From the NCBI GenBank assembly GCA_037442025.1, contig JBBIRB010000014.1, forward strand, positions 1-55,991: 55,991 nt of DNA, given 5' to 3'. The notes beneath the pieces were generated by a model. The model was not told the origin of the DNA. It was given only the letters and a program-made list of their open reading frames with translations, and searched no databases. Made by a program: the position numbers and the translations under genes. This document shows positions 25,587 to 34,493 of the stretch, in pieces. Position 1 is the stretch's first letter, and the number at the start of each line of letters is the position of its first letter. Source of the stretch: UBA2287 sp037442025. Its GTDB lineage: Bacteria; Bacteroidota; Bacteroidia; Bacteroidales; Tenuifilaceae.

Positions 25587-26957
25587 ATGCTCAACCTCGA
25601 CACAACCATGTACGGTACCATTGCCGAAATTGGTGGTGGTCAGGAAGTGGCCCGTAATTTTTTTCTGGCCGGTGGCGCTTCGGGAACCATTGCAAAAACC
25701 ATTTCGGCTTACGACAAAACCTTTAGCGACCACCTATACAACGAGGGTAAAAGCGGACGATACGTTTGCCTACCCCGCCTCGAAAAAATGCTCGAAGCTG
25801 AATATCAGGAGCTACTAACTGTATTAGGTGCAAACCGAAAGGAAAATACCCGTTTCTTTGCATTTGCCAACACAGTTGAAACCCTTAACTACAAAAAGGA
25901 TAATGAGGGTGGTGGATGGCTTGGTGTTAAATTCGAGCTAACCAAGCCCGGCGAGCCCAACGAGGTTGTTATACACGTTAAGCTGAAAGAGAACGATGGG
26001 ATTCTTCAGCAGTACACCCTTGGAAGCATTGGCGTAAACCTCATTTTTGCCTGCTTCTTTTACCACAGCACTCCAAATACCTTTCTGCAATCGCTGCTCG
26101 ATAATCTCGACACCGACCGGGTTGAAATAACCATGGCACGGATGAAAGGACCCGACCTTGCCTATGTGGACAATAGGTTGCTTTGCCTTCAGCTTGTTAA
26201 AAACAACATGACCAATGCAGTAGTTTTCGACAGGTTCGGAAAGGTAACCCAGCCCGCCGATTTTCTTTACAGGAAGAATGCCATAGTTCTTAGGGGTCGG
26301 TTCAGACCAATAACATACGTGGGCTTCGATATTCTGAAAACATCCTTCGCCCTTTTCAAAACCGAACAGGGCTATAACCGCGACAATACGATGCAAATTT
26401 GTGAGCTTACCCTCAATAATTTGCTTGAGGAGGGCCAGATTAACGAGCGCGACTTTCTCGATCGGGTCGATTTGCTCAATGGCATGGGACAGAACGTACT
26501 GGTATCGAATTTTCGGGAATACTACCGATTGGTCGATTACCTTGCCCAGTTTAAACTGAACAATCTCCGCATTGTAGTTGGCGTCCCTACATTCAAAAAA
26601 ATATTGGAAAAGCAGTACTATAGCCATTTACGCGGTGGAATTCTCGAGGCCATGGGCCGCATGTTCCCAATTCACACCCGTTTCTACGTGTACCCTTCGC
26701 TAAATAAGGAAAGTAGCGAACTAATACTGGTTGACGATGTTGAAATGGAGCCCGACGTGCGCCATATATTCAACTATTTAGTCGATAACAAAAAGATTCG
26801 CAACTTGCGGCGAGCCAAACCCCAATGGCTCAATATCAGTTCGCACGATGTGCTGAAATTCATTGAAGCCCGAAATCCTATATGGGAAAATATGGTTCCC
26901 AAGTACGTATCGCAAACCATAAAAGCAAAGGGATTATTCGGTTTTGGCAAGCAATAG
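25587..26957 (+). CDS. conserved cytoplasmic protein of unknown function
   Basis: About 456 residues from the ATG at 25587 (an in-frame GTG at 25548 would add 13). Soluble, no signal peptide. The start MLNLDTTMYGTIAEIGGGQEVARNFFLAGG is a well-conserved signature that I recall from many Bacteroidetes proteins, variously annotated with doubtful names. I cannot assign a fold or reaction. The even composition, absence of repeats and intact length argue for a real conserved gene. It lies 64 bases after the antiporter gene (to the GTG), possibly in the same transcript. Confidence 0.75.
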   Translation: MLNLDTTMYGTIAEIGGGQEVARNFFLAGGASGTIAKTISAYDKTFSDHLYNEGKSGRYVCLPRLEKMLEAEYQELLTVLGANRKENTRFFAFANTVETLNYKKDNEGGGWLGVKFELTKPGEPNEVVIHVKLKENDGILQQYTLGSIGVNLIFACFFYHSTPNTFLQSLLDNLDTDRVEITMARMKGPDLAYVDNRLLCLQLVKNNMTNAVVFDRFGKVTQPADFLYRKNAIVLRGRFRPITYVGFDILKTSFALFKTEQGYNRDNTMQICELTLNNLLEEGQINERDFLDRVDLLNGMGQNVLVSNFREYYRLVDYLAQFKLNNLRIVVGVPTFKKILEKQYYSHLRGGILEAMGRMFPIHTRFYVYPSLNKESSELILVDDVEMEPDVRHIFNYLVDNKKIRNLRRAKPQWLNISSHDVLKFIEARNPIWENMVPKYVSQTIKAKGLFGFGKQ

Positions 26958-27058
26958 GTTATGTGCCCTGGAACATTTTGAGTGGAATTCTGTTTATTCA
27001 TCGTATTCATAAAGTAAACAAAGATCAAACTCAATAGTAATTGCTTATAAATTTTTAA

Positions 27059-28090
27059 ATGAAAACTATTCTAGTTACAGGCGGAACGGGCTATATTGGC
27101 TCGTGGATAGTGAAATATCTTCTCGAAAAGGGGTACTCGGTTCGGGTTACAGTAAGAGACAAATCGAAAAAGGAACGTTTCGAGCATTTAGTGGCTCTTA
27201 CCGATGGCAGTTCAGGATGCCTCGAGATTTGGAGCGCCAATCTGACACAGGAAGGTTCGTTCGATGAGGCAGCCCAAGGTGCCGACGCAATAATACATGT
27301 AGCTTCGCCATTCACCTTACGCTTTAAGGATGCCCAGCGCGACCTTATTGAGCCGGCACTAAAGGGTACACAAAATGTGCTGAGTGCAGCCACTAAATCG
27401 GGCACTGTTAAACGGGTTGTGCTAACATCGAGCGTGGCAGCCGTGCATGGCGATAATGCCGATATGGCCGACAAGGGGCTAAACGAATTTACCGAGGAGC
27501 ATTTCAACACATCGAGCAGTGCGAAGCACCAGCCCTACTCCTATTCCAAGGTACTTGCCGAAAAGGAAGCATGGCGAATTGCCGAAAGCCAAAAACAATG
27601 GAAAATTGTTGTTATTAATCCTTCGTTCGTAATGGGCCCATCGTTGGCCAACAGCAGCGACTCCGAAAGCCTAATTTTTATGAAGAACCTTCTGAACGGA
27701 AAATTCCTTATGGGTGCCCCCAACCTCATGTTTGGGTTTGTTGATGTGCGCGATGTGGCACAGGCCCATATTCTTGCGTTAGAAAACGAAAACGCTGAGG
27801 GCCGACATATTTTGGCGCACAGTACCATGAGTGTGATGCAGTTAGCCCAAGTGGTTAAAAAACTTTTCGGCAAAAAATATGCAATGCCATTAACAATTGC
27901 ACCCAAGTTTTTGCTCTACTTAATTGGAGGACTATTTGGGGTTACCCCCAAATTTGTTAAAAGAAATATTGGGCACATTATAAAATTGAACACCCAGCGA
28001 AGCCGCGTAAAGCTTGGGCTGCAATACCGTTCGTTCGATGAAACAGTAAAGGATATGGTGGAACAGATGGAAAAGCTGAGAATGGTATAA
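27059..28090 (+). CDS. NAD(P)-dependent extended SDR (dihydroflavonol-4-reductase-like)
   Basis: 343 residues. The dinucleotide-binding motif TGGTGYIGS is at the N terminus, and the catalytic Tyr-Lys is YSYSKVLAEKEAW with the upstream Ser in LTSSVAAVH. The order and length fit the extended SDR group that reduces aldehydes or ketones (DFR/cinnamoyl-CoA-reductase-like). The natural substrate is unknown. Single gene, ATG at 27059. Confidence 0.9.
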   Translation: MKTILVTGGTGYIGSWIVKYLLEKGYSVRVTVRDKSKKERFEHLVALTDGSSGCLEIWSANLTQEGSFDEAAQGADAIIHVASPFTLRFKDAQRDLIEPALKGTQNVLSAATKSGTVKRVVLTSSVAAVHGDNADMADKGLNEFTEEHFNTSSSAKHQPYSYSKVLAEKEAWRIAESQKQWKIVVINPSFVMGPSLANSSDSESLIFMKNLLNGKFLMGAPNLMFGFVDVRDVAQAHILALENENAEGRHILAHSTMSVMQLAQVVKKLFGKKYAMPLTIAPKFLLYLIGGLFGVTPKFVKRNIGHIIKLNTQRSRVKLGLQYRSFDETVKDMVEQMEKLRMV

Positions 28091-28226
28091 TATTTCTTCG
28101 TTTTTTAACACTCGGGTAACCATAAAAACCGATATTTGGTGCAATAAATCATATTTGTTTTGAATAGTTATACTATTGCATTCAATATGAATTGCTATTT
28201 AATTGTTCCATTTCAATGCTTGCACT

Positions 28227-28409
28227 ATGTCGAAAAAAAGTTACCACAACGGCCCTGCAGGAGCCGTTTACGGCTTAGGCCTTATTGGGGCAGCAGTTTA
28301 TTACATATCAATTGCCACAACGTTTTGGATGGGAGTACTAGGATTCCTTAAAGCTTTGGTATGGCCCGCATTTCTGGTTTATGGTGCACTAAAAAGTTTG
28401 GGCATGTAA
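28227..28409 (+). CDS. small conserved membrane protein (60 residues)
   Basis: 60 residues from the ATG at 28227: MSKKSYHNGPAGAVYGLGLI and two hydrophobic segments (about 17-30 and 38-56). I recall nearly the same sequence (GPAGAVYGLG, TTFWMGVLGFLKA, VWPAFLVY) from a wide range of bacteria, so it is real despite its size. The function is unknown. A strong terminator follows directly. Confidence 0.8.
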   Translation: MSKKSYHNGPAGAVYGLGLIGAAVYYISIATTFWMGVLGFLKALVWPAFLVYGALKSLGM

Positions 28410-28410
28410 A

Positions 28411-28442
28411 AAAGGTGATTCCTTTTAGCGGGAATCACCTTT
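28411..28442. terminator. bidirectional terminator between convergent genes
   Basis: Inverted repeat AAAGGTGATTCC / GGAATCACCTTT around an 8-base loop, with T and A runs at the ends. It separates the small membrane protein (+) from the thioredoxin-fold gene (-). Confidence 0.85.
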
Positions 28443-28463
28443 TGCCATTCTATCTATTCAACT

Positions 28464-29042
28464 CTATACCAAATCGCAGGCATCGGCGGGCATCCAATGC
28501 TTCTCTTTGCCATCCCACTTAACATTGCACCCAATGGGGTTTGTAACCTTTGGGGCGATCTCCTTGCCGGCTATCAACTGGTCGAGCGCAATTTCCAAAT
28601 CGTTCACGGTTATTCGCGATGCGTCGCGGGGACTATCGACTGCCCTTCCGGTGTAAACCAGCTCCCTTTTGCTATTAAATACGTAAAAGTGCGGTGTACG
28701 AAGCGCACCGTACTTTAGAGCCACCTCTTGGGATTCGTCGTAAAGGTAAATCCACGGGAACTTATGCTCCTGCATACGCTTTACCATATTGGGGAAACTA
28801 TCCTCCTCATAAGTATTTTTGCTGTTGGAGTTAATACCAACAAACCTTACGCCCAAAGGGGCGTACTTTTCAACTGTTTTTCGGGTAACCTCGTCGGAGC
28901 CAATAACGTAGGGGCAGTGGTTGCATGTAAAAAAAACAACCAAGTAATCTTCGGTAAAATCGGCCAATGCGTATGTTTGTCCGTTGGTAGCAGGCAGCTT
29001 AAAATCGGGTGCCTTTTCATTTATTTGAAGTGTAAACGCCAT
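28464..29042 (-). CDS. thioredoxin-fold protein (AhpC/TSA-like)
   Basis: 192 residues, cytoplasmic. The fold is that of thioredoxin-like/AhpC-TSA proteins (EKAPDFKLPATNG, then a long C-terminal domain). The active-site region FTCNHCPYV carries a CxxC motif. The cis-Pro loop is RTPHFYV. Such proteins reduce peroxides or disulfides; the partner is unknown. ATG at 29042. Confidence 0.87.
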   Translation of the reverse strand: MAFTLQINEKAPDFKLPATNGQTYALADFTEDYLVVFFTCNHCPYVIGSDEVTRKTVEKYAPLGVRFVGINSNSKNTYEEDSFPNMVKRMQEHKFPWIYLYDESQEVALKYGALRTPHFYVFNSKRELVYTGRAVDSPRDASRITVNDLEIALDQLIAGKEIAPKVTNPIGCNVKWDGKEKHWMPADACDLV

Positions 29043-29067
29043 TATTAGTTTTTATTGGAGAAACAAT

Positions 29068-29184
29068 TCAAAACCAGCTATTGTTCGGAAGCGTTTGCTT
29101 CAACAACTTAACACGGCGCCAGGCATCCTCAATAAATCCTTGCCTGAACCGCTCAGGCTGGAGTTTTAAAAAACTTTTCATCAT
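29068..29184 (-). CDS. possible short peptide gene upstream of the thioredoxin-fold gene
   Basis: 38 residues (MMKSFLKLQPERFRQGFIED then a basic stretch) on the same strand, ending 25 bases before the thioredoxin-fold start. The helical basic composition is plausible, but no family is recognised and there is no independent support. Confidence 0.25.
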   Translation of the reverse strand: MMKSFLKLQPERFRQGFIEDAWRRVKLLKQTLPNNSWF

Positions 29185-29255
29185 GACAACCCAATTCAAA
29201 ACCGTTTAAATATTAGTTTATTTTTTCGTACTTTAGACTGGTTATTTCACATATT

Positions 29256-30113
29256 ATGAAACAGCTAATATATTTTCGCATTCTACCATTTCTGATTGCG
29301 CTTTCTCTTCAGGGATGCTATGACGAAATAGTGTATGAGAGAAACCCATTTCTCAAAAAAGAGCTGAATTATCGTACCCTTGAAGCCAATAATTCGCTGC
29401 TTTATGTTGGTTCAAGTACTACTATCTCAGCTAATGCTACGGGCGATTCGCTACGTTATGAATGGTACAGTAGCCTGGGTACCATCGAACCCAATGGCAA
29501 AACGGCACATTTCATTTCTAATGAACCGGGAGTAGCAACTATAACCTGTACCATTACCGATTTATATAATAATTCTGAAACCAAAAGCATCAATATTAAA
29601 GTAACGTTCGAGTTAAGTTTTCTAAATATATCTGCTTCCGATACTATTTTTCCAATAAATTGGCCAACTAAACTGAATGCGATTGCATCGGGCGATCAAA
29701 TTGAATTCAACTGGTGGTCGACTTCGGGGCAAATCGACGGGAATGGTGCTAAGGTAGTGTTTATTGCTCAGAATAGCGGAGAGCATACTGTTTGGTGCAA
29801 AGTTACCGACATTAATGGCAATGAATTAACAAAGCAAATTCAGGTAATAGCCCAAAATTTGTTTGTTTTTAAAAAGTTGCAGGCAGATCGCTACCAAATG
29901 AAACCTCAGGAGAATATAGAAATAGAAGCTATTGTGCTCGGAAGGGAAGTGGAATATAGCTGGAGAACCTATCCGCAGGCAAACATTTTAGGTTCCGGAA
30001 GTAAAGTTATATTTACAATCTGTCATTCCGACACTTACTCAGTTGAATGTACAGTTTTCGATAGGCTTGGAAACACTGCAAAAAAAACGGTAACAATTTA
30101 TGTTCGAGACTAA
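29256..30113 (+). CDS. lipoprotein with repeated Ig/PKD-like domains
   Basis: 285 residues. The lipobox SLQGC gives lipid attachment. Three similar beta-sandwich repeats of about 80 residues follow, each with a pattern such as SLRYEWYSSLGTIEPNG..AHFISNEPGVATITCTITD, as in PKD or bacterial Ig domains. They bind or present partners outside the membrane rather than catalyse. The gene overlaps the next one by 14 bases, so the two are translationally coupled and the proteins probably work together. A TACTTTAG box at about 29231 may be its promoter. Confidence 0.82.
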   Translation: MKQLIYFRILPFLIALSLQGCYDEIVYERNPFLKKELNYRTLEANNSLLYVGSSTTISANATGDSLRYEWYSSLGTIEPNGKTAHFISNEPGVATITCTITDLYNNSETKSINIKVTFELSFLNISASDTIFPINWPTKLNAIASGDQIEFNWWSTSGQIDGNGAKVVFIAQNSGEHTVWCKVTDINGNELTKQIQVIAQNLFVFKKLQADRYQMKPQENIEIEAIVLGREVEYSWRTYPQANILGSGSKVIFTICHSDTYSVECTVFDRLGNTAKKTVTIYVRD

Positions 30114-31044
30114 GAAATACCTCTCACTCCTAATTATATTTCAATTTCTATCTTTTAGCAGTTTAGGCCAATGCTGCTCAATGGGAAATCCTCTCGCCTG
30201 CTCCTCAGGAAGTAACATGCTTCCCAAAAACTCAGTTCGATTATATACCTACATTAAATCAGGTTTTAACGAAACATATTTCCGAGAAAATATCCGCTTA
30301 ATCAACTATGGTGTGTATAAATCATCGAGTTACGATTTTTCTGGAATCCAATTGGGTTTGGGGCTTACAGATAGAATAACTATTGAACATGATGCTGGTT
30401 TCTTTTTCAAAAAGCAACTAGAATACAACGACCCAGTACTAAATATCCTTGCTCAAAATGGGAAAGGAATTTCTAATGGAATTATAGGTCTTAAATACCT
30501 TATTGCAACCATACCTAGTAAGGGCATTGAGTTAATCGGGGGGGTCTCGGTAAAGTACCCTTATAGCACCAAACTTATGTCCGTTAATAGGGTTGAATTG
30601 CCAATTGAGATTCAACCATCAACACGTGCTTGGGGTATGATAGTTAATTTAATGGTGTCGAAATTTGATTCAGATTATGGAATAAACTATGGCGTTAGCC
30701 ATAAATACGAGAAGAATTTTTCGGATCCTTACAATTATAAATACGGTAGTATTAATACATCCACATTTTTTATTAGCCGCACTTTTTTAAACAAGTTATC
30801 GATAACAATGAATTTGAGAAATGAGTTTAAACTCAGCGATACAACACCTACGGGGGCAAAACTGGCATCGGAAGGAAGTAACTTATTGCTCCTGTCGCCT
30901 ACAATGGATTTTATAATATTTAAAAATTTGGCGCTAAGTTTATTTGGCGATGTACCTGTTTATAAATATTACTTTGGGGAACAATTGAGCATAAAGTATG
31001 CAATAGGATTTGGAATTAATTACAACATTCAATTAAGTCAATAA
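30100..31044 (+). CDS. outer-membrane beta-barrel protein
   Basis: 314 residues with a signal peptide (SLLIIFQFLSFSSLGQ). The mature part begins with an unusual Cys-rich segment CCSMGNPLACSSGSN and continues with alternating strands typical of a 10-14-stranded outer-membrane barrel, ending in an aromatic/hydrophobic strand (GFGINYNIQLSQ). I do not recognise a substrate. It overlaps the lipoprotein gene upstream, so barrel and lipoprotein are likely partners. ATG at 30100. Confidence 0.75.
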   Translation: MFETKKYLSLLIIFQFLSFSSLGQCCSMGNPLACSSGSNMLPKNSVRLYTYIKSGFNETYFRENIRLINYGVYKSSSYDFSGIQLGLGLTDRITIEHDAGFFFKKQLEYNDPVLNILAQNGKGISNGIIGLKYLIATIPSKGIELIGGVSVKYPYSTKLMSVNRVELPIEIQPSTRAWGMIVNLMVSKFDSDYGINYGVSHKYEKNFSDPYNYKYGSINTSTFFISRTFLNKLSITMNLRNEFKLSDTTPTGAKLASEGSNLLLLSPTMDFIIFKNLALSLFGDVPVYKYYFGEQLSIKYAIGFGINYNIQLSQ

Positions 31045-31100
31045 TAAAAAACCTCAATTTACAAAAACTATTATAATTCTTAAAAAGTTATAATTACATA

Positions 31101-32108
31101 TCACTTGTAAAAATTCCGCTCAAAAATTTTAAAATCATCTTTTTTAAGAACCAAACGTTTCCAAAAGGCAATTAAAAAACCTAATCCATAGCCAACCAGC
31201 TGCACCCATGCAGCAGCAATGCTTAAAATCGATACTAAAAATGAGTTTCCCAACAAAAGGGAATGAAGCCAAACAAGAACTGAGTAACCAAATGGCCCAA
31301 GTAAAAACCAACTAAAAATTGGCGAGAGAAGCACCAAAAGTAGCATACCAACTACAAAAGCCGATGGTAGTAAATGTACAATTTTTAGGGATCCGGGATG
31401 AAGTAAATGCAAGTTAATTCGGGCTTTCCCCGAGTTGAATACCTGGCGGAAGAACTTTCTAAAATCGGTTCGGCGCTTATGGTATACAAAGGCTTTAGGA
31501 AAAAGCCGTGTGGAATAACCTTGCTCTAGTAGCCGAAGGCTATAATCCACATCCTCGCCAAAACGCATAGCCCCAAATCCTCCCGTGGCCTCGAAGGCCC
31601 TTTTTGAAATGCCCATATTGAAACTACGCGGATGAAACCTGTCGAGTTTCTGTTTTCCACCCCTTATGCCACCAGTAGTAAAAAAAGAGGTCATGGAGTA
31701 ATTTATGGCTTTCTGAATGTTGGTAAACGAATCATGGGCCCTATCGGGCCCACCAAAAGCATCGGTCGTATTGGCATCCAATTCCATTTCAACCTCAGTA
31801 AAATAGCTGGGGGGAATAATGCAATCGGAATCGAAAAAAACAAAGTACTCTCCTTTGGCTCTCTGAGCACCATAATTACGAGTGGTTCCAGGGCCAGTAT
31901 TGGGTTTTGAGTGGTATGTAATACTCAATTGGTTTAAATACTTTTCAACCACATGCCCGCAGGGCACAGACGAGCCATCCTCAACAATTACAACTTCAAA
32001 TTGCTTGTACAACTGAATGGATAAACTCTGCAAGAGTTCATCCACCTCGTCGGGCCGATTGTATACAGGAACTATAACAGAAAATTTCACATTAAAGGTT
32101 TTTTGCAA
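31101..32108 (-). CDS. glycosyltransferase family 2 with C-terminal membrane segments
   Basis: 335 residues. The GT-A fold begins FSVIVPVYNRPDEVDELL, the DxD-like metal motif is VFFDSDC and the acceptor region FGEDVDYSLRLLEQG follows, all family 2 features. Two or three hydrophobic segments end the protein. It probably adds a sugar to a lipid or polysaccharide at the inner membrane. The frame opens with TTG at 32108; a GTG at 32087 (VKFSVIV) is an alternative. Last gene of the operon that starts with the NSS transporter. Confidence 0.9.
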   Translation of the reverse strand: MQKTFNVKFSVIVPVYNRPDEVDELLQSLSIQLYKQFEVVIVEDGSSVPCGHVVEKYLNQLSITYHSKPNTGPGTTRNYGAQRAKGEYFVFFDSDCIIPPSYFTEVEMELDANTTDAFGGPDRAHDSFTNIQKAINYSMTSFFTTGGIRGGKQKLDRFHPRSFNMGISKRAFEATGGFGAMRFGEDVDYSLRLLEQGYSTRLFPKAFVYHKRRTDFRKFFRQVFNSGKARINLHLLHPGSLKIVHLLPSAFVVGMLLLVLLSPIFSWFLLGPFGYSVLVWLHSLLLGNSFLVSILSIAAAWVQLVGYGLGFLIAFWKRLVLKKDDFKIFERNFYK

Positions 32109-32121
32109 AGGTATAGTTTTG

Positions 32122-33030
32122 CTAATTCAATACGAAGTAGCGCCTAACTTTCTCGTATGTTCTGGTATCGAGCAGTTTATATTCGAGGAGTTCATCTACA
32201 CGAACGAAATTCCCCTTTCTTTCGCGATAGTAAATTATTGCTCTGGCCTGATGGTCGTTCAGGTAGGGGTGCACACGCAAATCGGTGTACGAAACCAGAT
32301 TCAAATTGAATCTGCGGGTACGAAACGTATCAATTTTAACATTGGGCCGAATGCTCTCTATAAGTTCCGGAGTTATACCGTATATATCGGTTAACTGTTC
32401 GATAGTGAAATAGCCCCCTATAAGGGTTCGGTGATTGGCAATACGTCTGGCAAATCCACGTCCAATGCCGCGCAGCTTAACCAGTTCGAGCGTGTCGGCA
32501 GAATTGAGTTCCACCACCAAGCGCTCACGCGCTATTCGAATGGAATCGTAAATTGCAGCCTGCCTTTGCAGAGGGTTGTCGGCAGGTGGAATGCTTATAT
32601 AGGGTTTTAATTTATTGAACATTACCGAATCCACCACATAAACCCTGGCAAAATCATTGGCAGTTCGAAATTTTGCGCCCCTACTTCGGAAACGCTCAAT
32701 GGCCTGCGCCTGCTTTTGCGAGAAGCCCATTCGAATAAAATCGGCAACAGATGCAGTATTTGGATCGAAAGGAAAGTACTCGGGATCCTTTTTGGCGGGA
32801 GCTTCCTCTTCTACTATTGAAAATTGCTGGGCTGGATTTACGCTAGCTGGTACAAGGGCATTGAAGAAACTATCTACCCTTTCCTGCTTTGCCATATCGA
32901 ATTGGGGGCTCTTGTTAAAAAAAAACAATTGGTAGAAGAATGGGTATACTATTACAGCAAAAAGAACTAATGCAAGTACAGCTACACCATACTTTTCGCC
33001 CTTGGTAAAGGTGAACCAGGCCTTAATCAT
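32122..33030 (-). CDS. membrane-anchored helix-hairpin-helix protein (ComEA-like)
   Basis: 302 residues. One N-terminal membrane segment (YGVAVLALVLFAVIVYPFFYQ) is followed by several helix-hairpin-helix motifs, for example NSADTLELVKLRGIGRGFARRI, FIRMGFSQKQAQAIERF and LNDHQARAIIYY, each a sequence-independent DNA-binding element. By analogy with ComEA it may bind DNA at the membrane, for uptake or otherwise, but the layout is the Bacteroidetes type whose role is not fixed. It overlaps the AGCS gene by 8 bases. Confidence 0.85.
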   Translation of the reverse strand: MIKAWFTFTKGEKYGVAVLALVLFAVIVYPFFYQLFFFNKSPQFDMAKQERVDSFFNALVPASVNPAQQFSIVEEEAPAKKDPEYFPFDPNTASVADFIRMGFSQKQAQAIERFRSRGAKFRTANDFARVYVVDSVMFNKLKPYISIPPADNPLQRQAAIYDSIRIARERLVVELNSADTLELVKLRGIGRGFARRIANHRTLIGGYFTIEQLTDIYGITPELIESIRPNVKIDTFRTRRFNLNLVSYTDLRVHPYLNDHQARAIIYYRERKGNFVRVDELLEYKLLDTRTYEKVRRYFVLN

Positions 33031-34492
33031 GGTGCTTTTTCTCCTTCGATTTATTGAGGTAAATTCTTAAGTCGGCTGCAATTTCGTTAGAAAAGAAAAG
33101 CAAGCCTATTATGTTAGGGAAAGCCATTCCCAGAATCATCATGTCAGAAAAATCGATTACAGCATTCAAACTGCTCGATGCTCCAATAACAGTGCAACCT
33201 AAAAATAAAACATAAAAAGCAATATCGGAAACTTTAGAATTTCCAGTTAATCGGGCAATGTAAGGGCCAAAGAGGTAGTTAAAGCCCTTAAGTCCGTAGT
33301 ACGACCACGAAATCATAGTAGAATAAGCAAAAAGCAGAATGCATATCGCCAGTATGTAGGGGAACCAGGGCAAAACGCTGCCAAAAGCTGCCGAAGTGAG
33401 TTGTGCACCCTGTAAACCCTCTGGGTTACTATGAAATCCGGTAAAAATAAGTACTAATGCGGTCATAGTACAAACCGCAACCGTATCGATAAAGGGTTCG
33501 AGAAGGGCCACCATACCTTCGCTTATGGGCTCGTTGTTTCGGGCTGCAGCATGCGCAATGGGAGACGAACCTATGCCGGCCTCGTTGGAGAATGCTCCCC
33601 GCTGAAAGCCTATAAACAGTGCACCAAAAAACCCACCGCTCATAGCATCAATTCCAAAAGCGCCTTCGAATATTTGCGAAAAAGCATCGCCAACATGGTT
33701 GAAGTTAATTCCGATAATAACCAGAGCCGTTCCAACATAAAGCAGGGCCATTATGGGAACCAAACGCGAAGTAACTCGCGCAATTCCCTTAATTCCGCCA
33801 ATAACCACCAGGCCTACCAGCAATGCCAAGGCAGTACCAAACAAGTAACCTTTGCTTATAAAATCGGGAAATATGTATGTAAACTGCGAAAAAGCTTGAT
33901 TTGCCTGAAACATATTACCACCACCAATTGAGCCACCCATAACCAGAAAAGCGAAAAGAATCGCCAATACCCGACCCAACCGGCCAAATCCTTTTTGGGC
34001 AAGTCCCTTGTGCAGGTAGTACATTGGTCCTCCTGAAACCTTCCGGTTCGCATCCACATGTCGATATTTAACCCCAAGGGTGCATTCGGTAAATTTCAGC
34101 GACATGCCCAGGAGACCTGCCATAATCATCCAAAAGGTAGCCCCGGGACCTCCCCAACCAATCGCAACAGCAACCCCTGCAATATTTCCCAAGCCTATTG
34201 TTGCCGAAAGAGCTGTTGTAAGTGCCTGAAAAGGGGTTACTTCACCCTGTAACGAGTTGGCCTTGCTCTTTCCTATTGCTTCCCGAATTCCTCGTCCAAA
34301 TGCCCTAAAGTTTACAAAACGCATGCGAATAGTAAAAAACAATCCTCCCAACATGAGCCAAATAACCACAATGGGTGCTGGCGCACCAATATCGAAACCT
34401 AAAAACTGAATTGGATCCCAGAAGAGAACCTGCGAAAGGGCCTTAACAAGCGGCTCGAAGAGCTGATTTATTCTGTCGTCAATTTCAATCAT
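33023..34492 (-). CDS. sodium:alanine/glycine symporter (AGCS family)
   Basis: 489 residues with about 11 membrane helices. The family motifs are clear: GGLFFTIRMRFVNFRAF, TALSATIGLGNIAGVA, GGPGATFWMI and GGPMYYL, with the C-terminal SYYGLKGFNYLFG. It imports a small amino acid with Na+. It follows the NSS transporter gene after one base and overlaps the HhH gene, so all are one operon. ATG at 34492. Confidence 0.93.
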   Translation of the reverse strand: MIEIDDRINQLFEPLVKALSQVLFWDPIQFLGFDIGAPAPIVVIWLMLGGLFFTIRMRFVNFRAFGRGIREAIGKSKANSLQGEVTPFQALTTALSATIGLGNIAGVAVAIGWGGPGATFWMIMAGLLGMSLKFTECTLGVKYRHVDANRKVSGGPMYYLHKGLAQKGFGRLGRVLAILFAFLVMGGSIGGGNMFQANQAFSQFTYIFPDFISKGYLFGTALALLVGLVVIGGIKGIARVTSRLVPIMALLYVGTALVIIGINFNHVGDAFSQIFEGAFGIDAMSGGFFGALFIGFQRGAFSNEAGIGSSPIAHAAARNNEPISEGMVALLEPFIDTVAVCTMTALVLIFTGFHSNPEGLQGAQLTSAAFGSVLPWFPYILAICILLFAYSTMISWSYYGLKGFNYLFGPYIARLTGNSKVSDIAFYVLFLGCTVIGASSSLNAVIDFSDMMILGMAFPNIIGLLFFSNEIAADLRIYLNKSKEKKHHD

Positions 34493-34493
34493 G

